Source of the DNA: Psychroserpens sp.
Lineage (GTDB): Bacteria; Bacteroidota; Bacteroidia; Flavobacteriales; Flavobacteriaceae
DNA length: 64,000 bases
Direction: 5' to 3'
NCBI GenBank assembly: GCA_017643165.1
Contig: JAEPNY010000003.1
Location: 102,007 to 166,006 of the forward strand
Shown in pieces: positions 45,265 through 53,894 of this stretch. The position numbers were made by a program, and so were the translations under genes. The stretch's first letter is position 1. Every line of letters begins with the position of its first letter. The notes under the pieces are model-generated. The model did not search any database. It had not been told where the DNA came from and saw only the letters and a program-made list of their open reading frames with translations.

Positions 45265-46364
45265 ATTCAGCAAAATCACATATTTTAATTATCTCTTCAG
45301 AGTTTCCACCACAACCTGGAGGAATAGGCAATCATGCGTATCATTTGGCATTGAGTTTAGCAAATGAGGGATTGGATGTTGTGGTTGTTACAGATCAACG
45401 ATCTCAAGGCGGTGTTGAAGAAGAAAACTTTGATCAAGACTTACCATTTAAAGTCCATCGTATTAAACGACGATCTATACGTGCGTTTATGTATATTCAA
45501 AGAATTTTAGCGGTACGACGCTATTCCAAAACGGTAACAACGGTCATAGCCACTGGAAAGTTCTCATTGTGGATTGGTGGATTGTTAACTAGGTTTCATA
45601 ATGCAAAGCGAATTGCTGTTATTCATGGAACAGAAGTCAACTTTAAATCTAAAACTGTAAAACGCAGCATTGAATTAGCACTTAAAAAATTTGATCGAAT
45701 CGTTGCAGTTTCAGAATACACTAAATCACTTATCGATCATTTAAATCTAGATGTTTTAGTGATTCCGAATGGAATCAATAATTCAACCTGGCAACTGTCG
45801 TCAACGAACTCTAAATCCTTAATAGGAAATCCAGCTATAACCACTGTAGGTCGCGTGAGCGAACGAAAAGGTCAACGCAATGTGATTCGCCATTTACCTG
45901 AATTATCTAAGCTATATTCTGATATTCACTATCATTGTGTTGGGATACCAACTGAAGCCAATGAATTTTTAGCCGAGGCAAAAAGCTTAAATGTTGATCA
46001 TTTAATTACTTTTCACGGAAGTCAAAGTGAAGACAAATTAAAACACATTTTGAGCGAGACGGATATTTTTGTTATGTTGAGTTCAGAAAGTAAAACTGGT
46101 GATGTAGAAGGCTTCGGTATTGCAGTATTGGAAGCCAATGCTATGGGCATTCCAGCAATCGGATCTATAGATTGCGGTATTGAAGACGCCATATCAGAAG
46201 GAAAGTCTGGTCGATTAATAAATCCGAGTAATCATGAAGCATTTCTAGAGGCAATCCAGGATATTCTAATGCGCAAAGACGAATATCATCAAGGAGCGAA
46301 GCTTTGGGCGAAGCAACATGACTGGTCAAATATTATAAAATTATATATTTCGGAAGTAAAATGA
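45261..46364 (+). CDS. glycosyltransferase family 4
   Basis: A 367-residue GT-B enzyme. It begins HILIISSEFPPQPGGIGNHA, with the PPxxGGIG loop common in GT4 mannosyl- and glucosyl-type enzymes, the TVGRVSERKGQRNVI donor-lobe start, and an E-x7-E-type segment VEGFGIAVLEANAMGIP. GTG start overlapping the upstream TGA, and the next ATG overlaps its own stop by four bases. Part of a three-gene coupled unit. Confidence 0.89.
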   Translation: MNSAKSHILIISSEFPPQPGGIGNHAYHLALSLANEGLDVVVVTDQRSQGGVEEENFDQDLPFKVHRIKRRSIRAFMYIQRILAVRRYSKTVTTVIATGKFSLWIGGLLTRFHNAKRIAVIHGTEVNFKSKTVKRSIELALKKFDRIVAVSEYTKSLIDHLNLDVLVIPNGINNSTWQLSSTNSKSLIGNPAITTVGRVSERKGQRNVIRHLPELSKLYSDIHYHCVGIPTEANEFLAEAKSLNVDHLITFHGSQSEDKLKHILSETDIFVMLSSESKTGDVEGFGIAVLEANAMGIPAIGSIDCGIEDAISEGKSGRLINPSNHEAFLEAIQDILMRKDEYHQGAKLWAKQHDWSNIIKLYISEVK

Positions 46365-47500
46365 GTACACTTGCTATCATTTCGCATACGGAACATTACA
46401 TCACAAGTGATGGACAAATTTTAGGCTTGAGCTCAACGGTCTCTGAAATCAATCACCTTCTAGAAATATTTGATCATATCTATCATTTAGGCATGTTGCA
46501 CGATAAAGAGCCACCTCCTAATACCTTAGCATACGCATCTGACAACATTACTTTTATTCCATTGCCAGCTCTTGGCGGATCTCGTTTTTTAGATAAACTC
46601 GGTGTTATTACTAAGGCACCAATGGTAATTAATGAAGTTCGAAAAGTATTACGATTGGTGGACCATTTTCAGTTTAGAGCACCGACAGGTATAGGTGTGT
46701 ATGTTATACCATACTTAATGTTGTTTCAGTCAAAATCGGGTTGGTATAAATATGCAGGTAACTGGAAACAAGAACATGCGCCTCTAGCTTATAAAATACA
46801 GCGTTGGTTGCTTCAGAGGCAAAAACGTATCGTCACAATAAATGGAAATTGGAACGATCAACCCAAGCATTGTATTTCATTTGAAAATCCATGTTTGACG
46901 ACAAGTGAATTACAAGAGGGAGCACGTGTAATTCAGAATAAAGCACTTGACGATGGGAAGTTTCATTTGTGTTTTGTTGGTCGATTAGAAGAAGCAAAGG
47001 GTATCGGAAATCTTTTAACGGCACTGGATATGCTTACTAATAAAGATCAGTCTAAAGTGATTTTGTTACATGTAATTGGAGATAGTACAGAAAGAAGTTA
47101 CTATGAAACGAAAGCAAAGCATCTCAAAGTAGCCGTTCAATTCTATGGTTTAATTAATAGAAAAAACGTACATGAGCTTTATAAAAAGTGCCACGCCATA
47201 GTTTTGCCTTCGGCTTCTGAAGGATTTCCAAAGGTAATTTCTGAAGCTATGAATTATGGTTGTTTGCCCGTAGTTTCTAATGTTTCATCGATTTCAGAAT
47301 ATGTGAAGGACGGTAAAAATGGATTTTTATGTCATCCTACAGAATTGGAAAGTCTTGTTGTGACGCTTCAACGTTTGTTGGGTCAAACTAATGATGACTA
47401 CAGAGAGATGATAAACAGTAGCGAAACCAGAATTGAAAGATTTTCATACTCATATTATAATAAGCGCATAAAGTCGGATGTTTTGAAAATTGAATTGTGA
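46361..47500 (+). CDS. glycosyltransferase family 4
   Basis: A 379-residue GT-B enzyme with STLAIISHTEHYITSDGQIL at the N-terminus, CFVGRLEEAKGIGNLLTAL opening the donor lobe and the E-x7-E segment SASEGFPKVISEAMNYG. It overlaps the previous gene by four bases. A weak hairpin with a T-run follows its stop, which would end this group of glycosyltransferases. Confidence 0.88.
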   Translation: MSTLAIISHTEHYITSDGQILGLSSTVSEINHLLEIFDHIYHLGMLHDKEPPPNTLAYASDNITFIPLPALGGSRFLDKLGVITKAPMVINEVRKVLRLVDHFQFRAPTGIGVYVIPYLMLFQSKSGWYKYAGNWKQEHAPLAYKIQRWLLQRQKRIVTINGNWNDQPKHCISFENPCLTTSELQEGARVIQNKALDDGKFHLCFVGRLEEAKGIGNLLTALDMLTNKDQSKVILLHVIGDSTERSYYETKAKHLKVAVQFYGLINRKNVHELYKKCHAIVLPSASEGFPKVISEAMNYGCLPVVSNVSSISEYVKDGKNGFLCHPTELESLVVTLQRLLGQTNDDYREMINSSETRIERFSYSYYNKRIKSDVLKIEL

Positions 47501-47506
47501 TTACTG

Positions 47507-47531
47507 AATGTGAAAAACACATTAATTTTTT
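47507..47531 (+). terminator. weak candidate intrinsic terminator
   Basis: AATGTG (47507-47512) and CACATT (47518-47523) can pair around an A5 loop, followed by a TTTTTT run at 47526-47531. The stem is only six pairs, so strength is doubtful. It lies just after the last gene of a glycosyltransferase run, in the 126-base gap before the transglutaminase-like gene. Confidence 0.35.
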
Positions 47532-47626
47532 GTGAAATTGGTTCAGAGTTATTTGTTTCTCAATAATTTAATTAGAGTCACAAAAAAAAATATTACATTT
47601 AACGCTTGCTATTAATAATTTTATAA

Positions 47627-48433
47627 ATGACTTTGAAGAGGTTATCTTGGGCTTTTAAGCGACATCCTTTTTTATATAAGACCAGGTTTAAATTACTTTC
47701 CAAAAATTCCAGTATCGGTGATATTCAAGGATACTGTTATAATCAGTATAATAGTAAAGATCAAATTCCAAGTATTTTCAAAGAAATTAATGCTGAAATC
47801 TTCAAAGCGTTTGATGGTGATTCAGAACTGGATCGCATTAAGCACCTAAGTATTTGGTTAAAAAATAGTATTAAGGGCGGACGTGGTTTGAGTGAACCTT
47901 CAGATACGGCATTGTCTATCATGCTATCTGGTAAAGGTGGCGTTTGTAGTGATATGGCTCAGATTTTTAATAATTTTTGTGTTATTAATGACATCAAGGT
48001 CAGAGAATGGGGAAATACTAGAGCGCCATTCAATGAGAGTTATGGAGGGCATTCCTTTAACGAAGTTTATAGTGAACAGTTAAATAAATGGATTTTGATT
48101 GACGTCTATAGTAATGTCTTGTTTTTTTATCACAAAGGGGTTCCATTATCGGTCATAGAATTGTATGAGTTGGTTCGTAATGAAGAAGACGTGCATTTTG
48201 AGTCTTTTAATTCAGACCACGTAGTTGATAAGGAAAATATTATTCGAAATTATCTTGATCCAGATACCATTCCGTTTCTTATCTGCAATTACTCGAATAA
48301 GACTTATGATGCGTATTTACGTAAGTTCCGACCACAGATTCCAGTTTTTATAGTTCATTTTCTTCTATATTCGTTGGGCAAAAGTTATCATTACAGATTT
48401 CCTCTGGATGATTACAGACGTATCTTTTCATAG
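47627..48433 (+). CDS. transglutaminase-like cysteine protein
   Basis: A 268-residue protein with the transglutaminase-like triad Cys107 (GKGGVCSDMA), His142 (YGGHSFNEVY) and Asp159 (WILIDVYSN) in correct order and spacing. The fold is used by peptidases, amidases and amide-forming enzymes. There is no signal peptide (basic N-terminus MTLKRLSWAFKRH). Placed in a polysaccharide locus that also holds an amide-forming asparagine-synthase-like enzyme, it may form or cleave an amide on the glycan (inference). It has its own 126-base upstream gap. What it acts on is not known. Confidence 0.75.
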   Translation: MTLKRLSWAFKRHPFLYKTRFKLLSKNSSIGDIQGYCYNQYNSKDQIPSIFKEINAEIFKAFDGDSELDRIKHLSIWLKNSIKGGRGLSEPSDTALSIMLSGKGGVCSDMAQIFNNFCVINDIKVREWGNTRAPFNESYGGHSFNEVYSEQLNKWILIDVYSNVLFFYHKGVPLSVIELYELVRNEEDVHFESFNSDHVVDKENIIRNYLDPDTIPFLICNYSNKTYDAYLRKFRPQIPVFIVHFLLYSLGKSYHYRFPLDDYRRIFS

Positions 48434-48515
48434 ATTCCAATAAATTTATTGTACTAGAGATATTATGATGGCAGTTTTTATATCTTTAGCCAAGACAACA
48501 GATTAAAACTTTCTT

Positions 48516-49880
48516 TTGAAGACAAATATCACCTATATCAGTGCTGTAGCCTTGCATATGTTAATAGGTATGGTCGTTTATTTTAATGAATCAATAGCTA
48601 AAATATACTTCTTTATTGCCTTAACTTTCTTTTTGTATCGAGTTGTTGTTGCTCCGAATAATAAAAAGACTTTCGAGATTTTAAAGGCCTGTGCATATTT
48701 TGTGGGAGCTGAGGTGTTCTTTAGAATGACTAAAGGATCAATTTCTTATGAGGCTGGAAAGTATCTGGTTATATTTTTTATGCTACTGGGAATGTTTTAT
48801 AAAGGTATTTCAGGGAAAGGATACCCTTATTTCTTATATATTCTTCTACTGATTCCTTCGATTTTTGTGGCCTCAACAACATTGAGTTTTGATGCCAATT
48901 TCAGAACAAATATTGCCTTCGTTTTAAGTGGTCCTATTTGTCTTGGGATAGCCGCACTTTTTTGTTATGATAAGCGAATTAGTATGAAGCAACTTAATAC
49001 GTTGTTGCTTTATGTGGTATTACCAATCATTACGCATACGGTTTATATATTCTTTTATAATCCGACAGTAAGAGATGTACTGTCTGGGACTGGATCTAAT
49101 AGGGCAGCGTCAGGAGGATGGGGAGCTAATCAAATATCAACAGTATTAGGCTTAGGTATGTTTATTATAGCTGTGCGTCTGTTTACGAAATCGCCGAACT
49201 TCGGACTGAAAATTTTAAATGTCATATTATTCTCTGCAATTTCGTTTAGGGCTATAGTAACCTTTAGTCGCGGAGGCGTAATAACGGCGATAGCTACTAT
49301 AATAGCTTTTTTAGTTATTTATTATGCAAAAGTTAATAGGAAAAAGAAGAATGAAATTATTGCGTTAGGAGCCTTATTTATTGTGAGCATGGTATCTGTT
49401 TGGATTATTAGTTCTAAACAAACAGATGGTTACATCGATTTGAGATATGCCAATAAAGATCACTTGGGAAGAGAAAAAGGAGATATCACAACTGGTAGAA
49501 AGAAACTATTTCAGGAAGAATTGGAAGGGTTTATTTCCAATCCATTTTTTGGCATTGGGTCAAGTCGAGCTAAAGATCAACGAATTGAAGTCGAAGGTCA
49601 GGGTGTAACTTCTCATAGTGAAATAAGTAGACTCTTAGCTGAACATGGTTTATTAGGTGTTATGATTATTGTGATTTTGCTATTCAAACCAATTGATTTG
49701 AGATCGTGGAATCGACGGAATATCTTTTTCTACGCTTTTTTATGTTTTTGGTTTGCAACGGTTAATCACTCCTCAATGCGAATAGCCGCGCCTGCCTTTA
49801 TATATGCTTTGACTCTTTTAAATGTAACTTATGATAAACGTCCTCTACATAGGAAACAAGCTGCACAGCTCAAAGCATAA
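48516..49880 (+). CDS. Wzy/WaaL-type O-antigen polymerase or ligase
   Basis: A 454-residue inner-membrane protein with about eleven to twelve helices. The periplasmic loop after helix ~9 and the segment TSHSEISRLLAEHGLLGVM, preceded by FFGIGSSRAKDQ, match the O-antigen ligase/polymerase family (Wzy_C, PF04932-like). It either joins repeat units (Wzy) or attaches the glycan to lipid A core (WaaL). With a Wzm/Wzt exporter and no Wzx, ligase is the more natural reading, but this family cannot be separated by eye. TTG start. The GT4 that follows begins inside its last 50 bases. Confidence 0.82.
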   Translation: MKTNITYISAVALHMLIGMVVYFNESIAKIYFFIALTFFLYRVVVAPNNKKTFEILKACAYFVGAEVFFRMTKGSISYEAGKYLVIFFMLLGMFYKGISGKGYPYFLYILLLIPSIFVASTTLSFDANFRTNIAFVLSGPICLGIAALFCYDKRISMKQLNTLLLYVVLPIITHTVYIFFYNPTVRDVLSGTGSNRAASGGWGANQISTVLGLGMFIIAVRLFTKSPNFGLKILNVILFSAISFRAIVTFSRGGVITAIATIIAFLVIYYAKVNRKKKNEIIALGALFIVSMVSVWIISSKQTDGYIDLRYANKDHLGREKGDITTGRKKLFQEELEGFISNPFFGIGSSRAKDQRIEVEGQGVTSHSEISRLLAEHGLLGVMIIVILLFKPIDLRSWNRRNIFFYAFLCFWFATVNHSSMRIAAPAFIYALTLLNVTYDKRPLHRKQAAQLKA

Positions 49881-50859
49881 TATCTCTTATATAAGTGTTT
49901 TGGGGCCATTACTCGAAGCCGAAGGCTTAAAAATGTATTATGCATCTGAGTACCACAATAAGATTAAACGATTAGTACATATGGTGAAGTCAATCGTTTC
50001 TTTGAGATCGAAGATTGACCTTGTTTTAATTGATACATACAGTACTCAGAATTTTTACTACGCCTTAATAACGAGCCAGATGTGTAGATTTTTTAACATC
50101 CCATATGTGCCAATTTTACACGGAGGAAATTTGGATTTACGGCTAAGACATTCTTCAGGAATGAGTAAAAAAATCTTCCGAAATGCAAAAGTTAATGTTG
50201 CACCATCAAACTATATGAAGCAAGTATTTAATAGTTCTGGTTATTCTAATGTCTTGTATATACCTAATGTTCTAGAGCTTCAAAAATATCAACTAACGTC
50301 AAAAAAGTTTGATTATCCTAGAGTGCTTTGGGTGCGTTCCTTTGCTGAGATTTATAATCCGAAACTTGCCATCCTCACACTCGAAAAATTGAAGGCTATT
50401 TATCCCAATGCAGAATTGTGTATGATTGGACCGGATAGCGATGGGAGCTTAAGTGAGATTCAAAGACTAAGTCAAGAGTTAGGTGTTCAAGTAAAAATTA
50501 CGGGTAAATTATCTAAGACCGAATGGATGGAGATGGCTAAAACATATAACGTATTTATTAATACTTCAAATTTTGATAATATGCCAGTTAGTGTTATAGA
50601 GGCCATGGCCTTAGGCCTTCCGATTATTTCTACAGAAGTAGGCGGAATGTCTTCTTTAATTGACCATAATACAGACGGAATTCTCGTTCCAAAGAATGAT
50701 CCTATAGCCATGTCCAAAGCCATACAAGAAACCTTTGAAAACGTTAATAAAACAGTAAATCGAATAAAAAATGCACGCCACAAAGCGGAACAATTTGATT
50801 GGGTAAAAGTAAGAATTAAATGGTTAGATGTTTTGAAGATTAATGTTGCATCAAATTAA
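49831..50859 (+). CDS. glycosyltransferase family 4
   Basis: A 342-residue GT-B enzyme. It starts INVLYIGNKLHSSKHNISY, followed by the donor-lobe VLWVRSFAEIYNPKLAI and the E-x7-E-like region NFDNMPVSVIEAMALGLP. The ATG at 49831 overlaps the preceding Wzy/WaaL gene by 50 bases. A later start would remove the first conserved strand, so the overlap is real and suggests coupling. This is the last glycosyltransferase of the locus. Confidence 0.87.
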   Translation: MINVLYIGNKLHSSKHNISYISVLGPLLEAEGLKMYYASEYHNKIKRLVHMVKSIVSLRSKIDLVLIDTYSTQNFYYALITSQMCRFFNIPYVPILHGGNLDLRLRHSSGMSKKIFRNAKVNVAPSNYMKQVFNSSGYSNVLYIPNVLELQKYQLTSKKFDYPRVLWVRSFAEIYNPKLAILTLEKLKAIYPNAELCMIGPDSDGSLSEIQRLSQELGVQVKITGKLSKTEWMEMAKTYNVFINTSNFDNMPVSVIEAMALGLPIISTEVGGMSSLIDHNTDGILVPKNDPIAMSKAIQETFENVNKTVNRIKNARHKAEQFDWVKVRIKWLDVLKINVASN

Positions 50860-50877
50860 CCTATCTTAGTATATTTA
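50845..50877 (+). promoter_or_regulatory. possible promoter of the second glycosyl phosphotransferase
   Basis: TTG (50845-50847), a 22-base spacer and TATATTTA (50870-50877; one base off TAnnTTTG) lie 17 bases before the ATG at 50895. It would let the initiating enzyme be expressed apart from the long upstream transcript. Confidence 0.35.
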
Positions 50878-50894
50878 CAGTTCAACCTAACCAA

Positions 50895-52289
50895 ATGAGC
50901 CGAAAGAAAGATATTCACTTCGAAGTATCAGAACGTAAAGTTCTATTGCGTTTGTTTGATATCGTGTCTGTATGCTTCGGAATTTATATCCTAACGGAAT
51001 TATTTAGTTTTGATTACCTAACCATAAGTCAGGATAATATAGTACCCTTACTTGTTCTAACGATTTATATAACAGTCTTTGGAACCATTTTCGAAATCTA
51101 TGACCTTCAAAAGGCTAGTAAGCTCGATGTAACCTTCCGAAATATAGTCTTAACAGCATCTGTCACTGTATTGTTTTATTTGTTAACCCCTGTGCTAACA
51201 CCATTTTTACCCGAGCAAAGATTTCAAATCTTCTTCTTTTATTTAGCACTAATTGTTAGTATTTTTCTGTGGCGAGTGGCCTACGTAACACTAATTTCTG
51301 CGCCGAGATTTTATAAAAAGGTTTTATTGGTTGGTGAAATTTCGAATATTGAAAATATTGTCAAACCCTTAAATCAGTCCGATCCTAATTATAAAATTGT
51401 AGGATTTATAAATTGTGAAGAAGAAAGCGAATCACCTATTAAGTTCAAAGGGTTAAAAGAATTTGAACCAGAACAATTACTCGATGTGATTCAGAAAGAA
51501 AAAATTTCGGAAGTATTGGTGGCAAGTTACAATTCTGAGACCATAGCTTCAGAAATATACCACGATCTCATTAATTTATTGGACCAAGGATTTACAATCA
51601 GAGAACATACGCAGGTATATGAAGAAATTACGTATCGGGTTCCTATACAATTTATAGGAAAAGATTTCTACAAATACTTCCCATTTAGTCGCAGCAATCA
51701 AAACAAATTATATCTCTTTTTTCACAGAACATTTGATATATTTTTTGCCGTTGTAGGACTACTAATTGGAATTACGATCATGCCTTTTATATTAATTGGG
51801 AATTTAATAGGAAATAGAGGGCCATTATTTTACACTCAAGAACGCGTTGGTAAAAATGGTAAACCATTTAAGATCGTTAAACTTAGGAGTATGATTGTAA
51901 ATGCAGAAAAGGATGGCGCTAAATGGGCTCAAAAAAATGACAAACGAATCACCATATTTGGTAATTTCTTGAGACGGTCGCGTTTGGATGAAATTCCACA
52001 GTTTATTAATATTTTAAGAGGTGATATGAGTATTATTGGTCCGAGACCTGAACGGCCGTTTTTTGTTAACGAACTCTCGCGTATCATTCCTTTTTACGAA
52101 ACGCGTCATATCATTAAACCTGGATTAACGGGTTGGGCTCAGGTTAAAACAAGATATGGTTCGTCTGTAGATGATAGTCTAACGAAGTTGCAATATGACT
52201 TATATTACATTAAACACCGAAGTATATTCTTAGACTTGAATATTATCGTGAAAACAATGAGTACGATTCTGTATTATCGCGGACAATAA
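50895..52289 (+). CDS. undecaprenyl-phosphate glycosyl phosphotransferase, full-length (WcaJ type)
   Basis: A 464-residue polytopic enzyme: four to five N-terminal helices, a Rossmann-like middle domain (KKVLLVGEISNIENIVKPL onward) and the C-terminal catalytic domain with RVGKNGKPFKIVKLRSM, an intact SRLDEIPQFINIL (catalytic Asp-Glu) and IIGPRPERPFF. It places the first sugar-1-phosphate on undecaprenyl phosphate at the inner membrane. The locus also encodes a small version of the same enzyme at 16853 with Asn in place of that Asp. This one is likely the functional initiator (inference). The gene ends 6 bases from the convergent lnt gene, closing the locus. Confidence 0.93.
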   Translation: MSRKKDIHFEVSERKVLLRLFDIVSVCFGIYILTELFSFDYLTISQDNIVPLLVLTIYITVFGTIFEIYDLQKASKLDVTFRNIVLTASVTVLFYLLTPVLTPFLPEQRFQIFFFYLALIVSIFLWRVAYVTLISAPRFYKKVLLVGEISNIENIVKPLNQSDPNYKIVGFINCEEESESPIKFKGLKEFEPEQLLDVIQKEKISEVLVASYNSETIASEIYHDLINLLDQGFTIREHTQVYEEITYRVPIQFIGKDFYKYFPFSRSNQNKLYLFFHRTFDIFFAVVGLLIGITIMPFILIGNLIGNRGPLFYTQERVGKNGKPFKIVKLRSMIVNAEKDGAKWAQKNDKRITIFGNFLRRSRLDEIPQFINILRGDMSIIGPRPERPFFVNELSRIIPFYETRHIIKPGLTGWAQVKTRYGSSVDDSLTKLQYDLYYIKHRSIFLDLNIIVKTMSTILYYRGQ

Positions 52290-52295
52290 TAGCCC

Positions 52296-53894
52296 TTAGT
52301 ATTTTTCTTTCTTTCGTCTGAAAAATCCAATGAGAAACACAAAGATCAAAACGAAAAAGCTTATTCGGGCAATATAATCTCCCGCGATCACATAAAATGT
52401 CACATGGTCATTCGTAGTAACTTGACCTGACAATGCACCTTGCTCATTATAGCCTAAATAATCTACAATTTCCCCTTTAGCATTAATAATTGCCGAAATA
52501 CCTGTATTTGCACTTCTCACAATATCTCTTCGTGTTTCAACGGCTCTTAGTTTCGCATAACTTAAATGCTGTTTGTGACCTTGAGTTTCATTCCACCAAG
52601 CATCATTCGTAATAATTGCTAAGAAGTTAGCGTCGTTGCGTACATAACCAGTCACAAATTCACCAAATACTGATTCGTAACAAATTATTGGTCCAACTTT
52701 AAATCGGGAGTTGGATGAGGTAAAAACCGATCGTTCATCTTGAGTGGTTTTCATGGCTACTGTTCCGCCGAGATCGATCATCGCATCACCAATTATTGGC
52801 TTTAGAACACTTTGATAAGGAAAATTTTCAACGCCTACAACAAGTTTAGATTTGTGATACATTGGTACCGAATCTGCCGAATTTATAAATATTGCTGAAT
52901 TGTAATCATCATACCACGTATTGGGTTGAAATCTATAGGTGTTTGTTTCTTTTCTTACGCGTTTGGGATCTCTAAAGAAATCGATAAAAGAAATTCCAGT
53001 AATCAAATTCACATTAGGATGGGAATTAACGTAGCGGTCTAATCTGCTTTTTAATAAGGAATTTTCAAATCTATGCAAGGGTGCACTTTCAGCGAAGTAA
53101 GTCTCTGGCGCAACAACGAAATCAGTGCTATCAGTAATTTTACTATTTGTTAATTCAACGAGTAAATCTGAGAATTTAATATTTGTTGCGCTATACTTAT
53201 CAGAATAAGGATCGATATTTGGTTGTAATGCGATAACATTTACCGATTCTCCTTCATGCGAATACGTGTAATAAATACCAAGAGATATACCTATCGGAAT
53301 CAAAATGCCAATCAAACTCTGAATTACAGTAGATTTAATTACAGTTCGATCTCTGTTTTTTTGATAGTCAAGCAGACCTTTAAAAATTAAAACATTAAGT
53401 AACCATACCCATAATGTGCCTCCAAATGTTCCTGTATATTCGTACCACTGTACCCAACTGATAAACTCTGAAAACGCATTTCCTAAATTTAGCCATGGCC
53501 AAGCAAATTCCCAATGTAAGTGTAATTTTTCAAAACTAATCCAAAGCACAACCAAGAACAATAATGCCCTATTCTGTGATTGTTTAAGTGCATATTTGTG
53601 GTAGAGTACTAGTAATAATGCCATTAGTGCCGAGTTCACAAAGACCGCAAAACTAGCACCAAACAAGTCAGCGTATCTCAGCCAATTGGTCGTGGTGATA
53701 TTCCAAATAAAAAAGGAAATGTAAGCTAAACCAAATACTTTTAATCCCTTACGCTTCTCTGACGTATGTCGCAAGTGATGTTCGGCAAGTAATAATGGAA
53801 CGAAACCAAAAAATAATAGCGCTGGAAATCCATAGGTTGGCCATCCTAGTGCTAATATGATTCCTGAAATTAAAGCAAGTAATTTTCGGTTCAC
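52296..53894 (-). CDS. lnt: apolipoprotein N-acyltransferase
   Basis: A 532-residue inner-membrane enzyme that adds the third acyl chain to the N-terminal Cys of lipoproteins. Six to eight helices at the N-terminus, then a carbon-nitrogen hydrolase domain with the Glu-Lys-Cys triad in VAPETYF, MYHKSKLVVGVE and ICYESVFGEF. Start GTG overlaps the upstream PorV-like stop by one base (TAGTG), so the genes are coupled. All catalytic parts are present. Confidence 0.93.
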   Translation of the reverse strand: MNRKLLALISGIILALGWPTYGFPALLFFGFVPLLLAEHHLRHTSEKRKGLKVFGLAYISFFIWNITTTNWLRYADLFGASFAVFVNSALMALLLVLYHKYALKQSQNRALLFLVVLWISFEKLHLHWEFAWPWLNLGNAFSEFISWVQWYEYTGTFGGTLWVWLLNVLIFKGLLDYQKNRDRTVIKSTVIQSLIGILIPIGISLGIYYTYSHEGESVNVIALQPNIDPYSDKYSATNIKFSDLLVELTNSKITDSTDFVVAPETYFAESAPLHRFENSLLKSRLDRYVNSHPNVNLITGISFIDFFRDPKRVRKETNTYRFQPNTWYDDYNSAIFINSADSVPMYHKSKLVVGVENFPYQSVLKPIIGDAMIDLGGTVAMKTTQDERSVFTSSNSRFKVGPIICYESVFGEFVTGYVRNDANFLAIITNDAWWNETQGHKQHLSYAKLRAVETRRDIVRSANTGISAIINAKGEIVDYLGYNEQGALSGQVTTNDHVTFYVIAGDYIARISFFVLIFVFLIGFFRRKKEKY

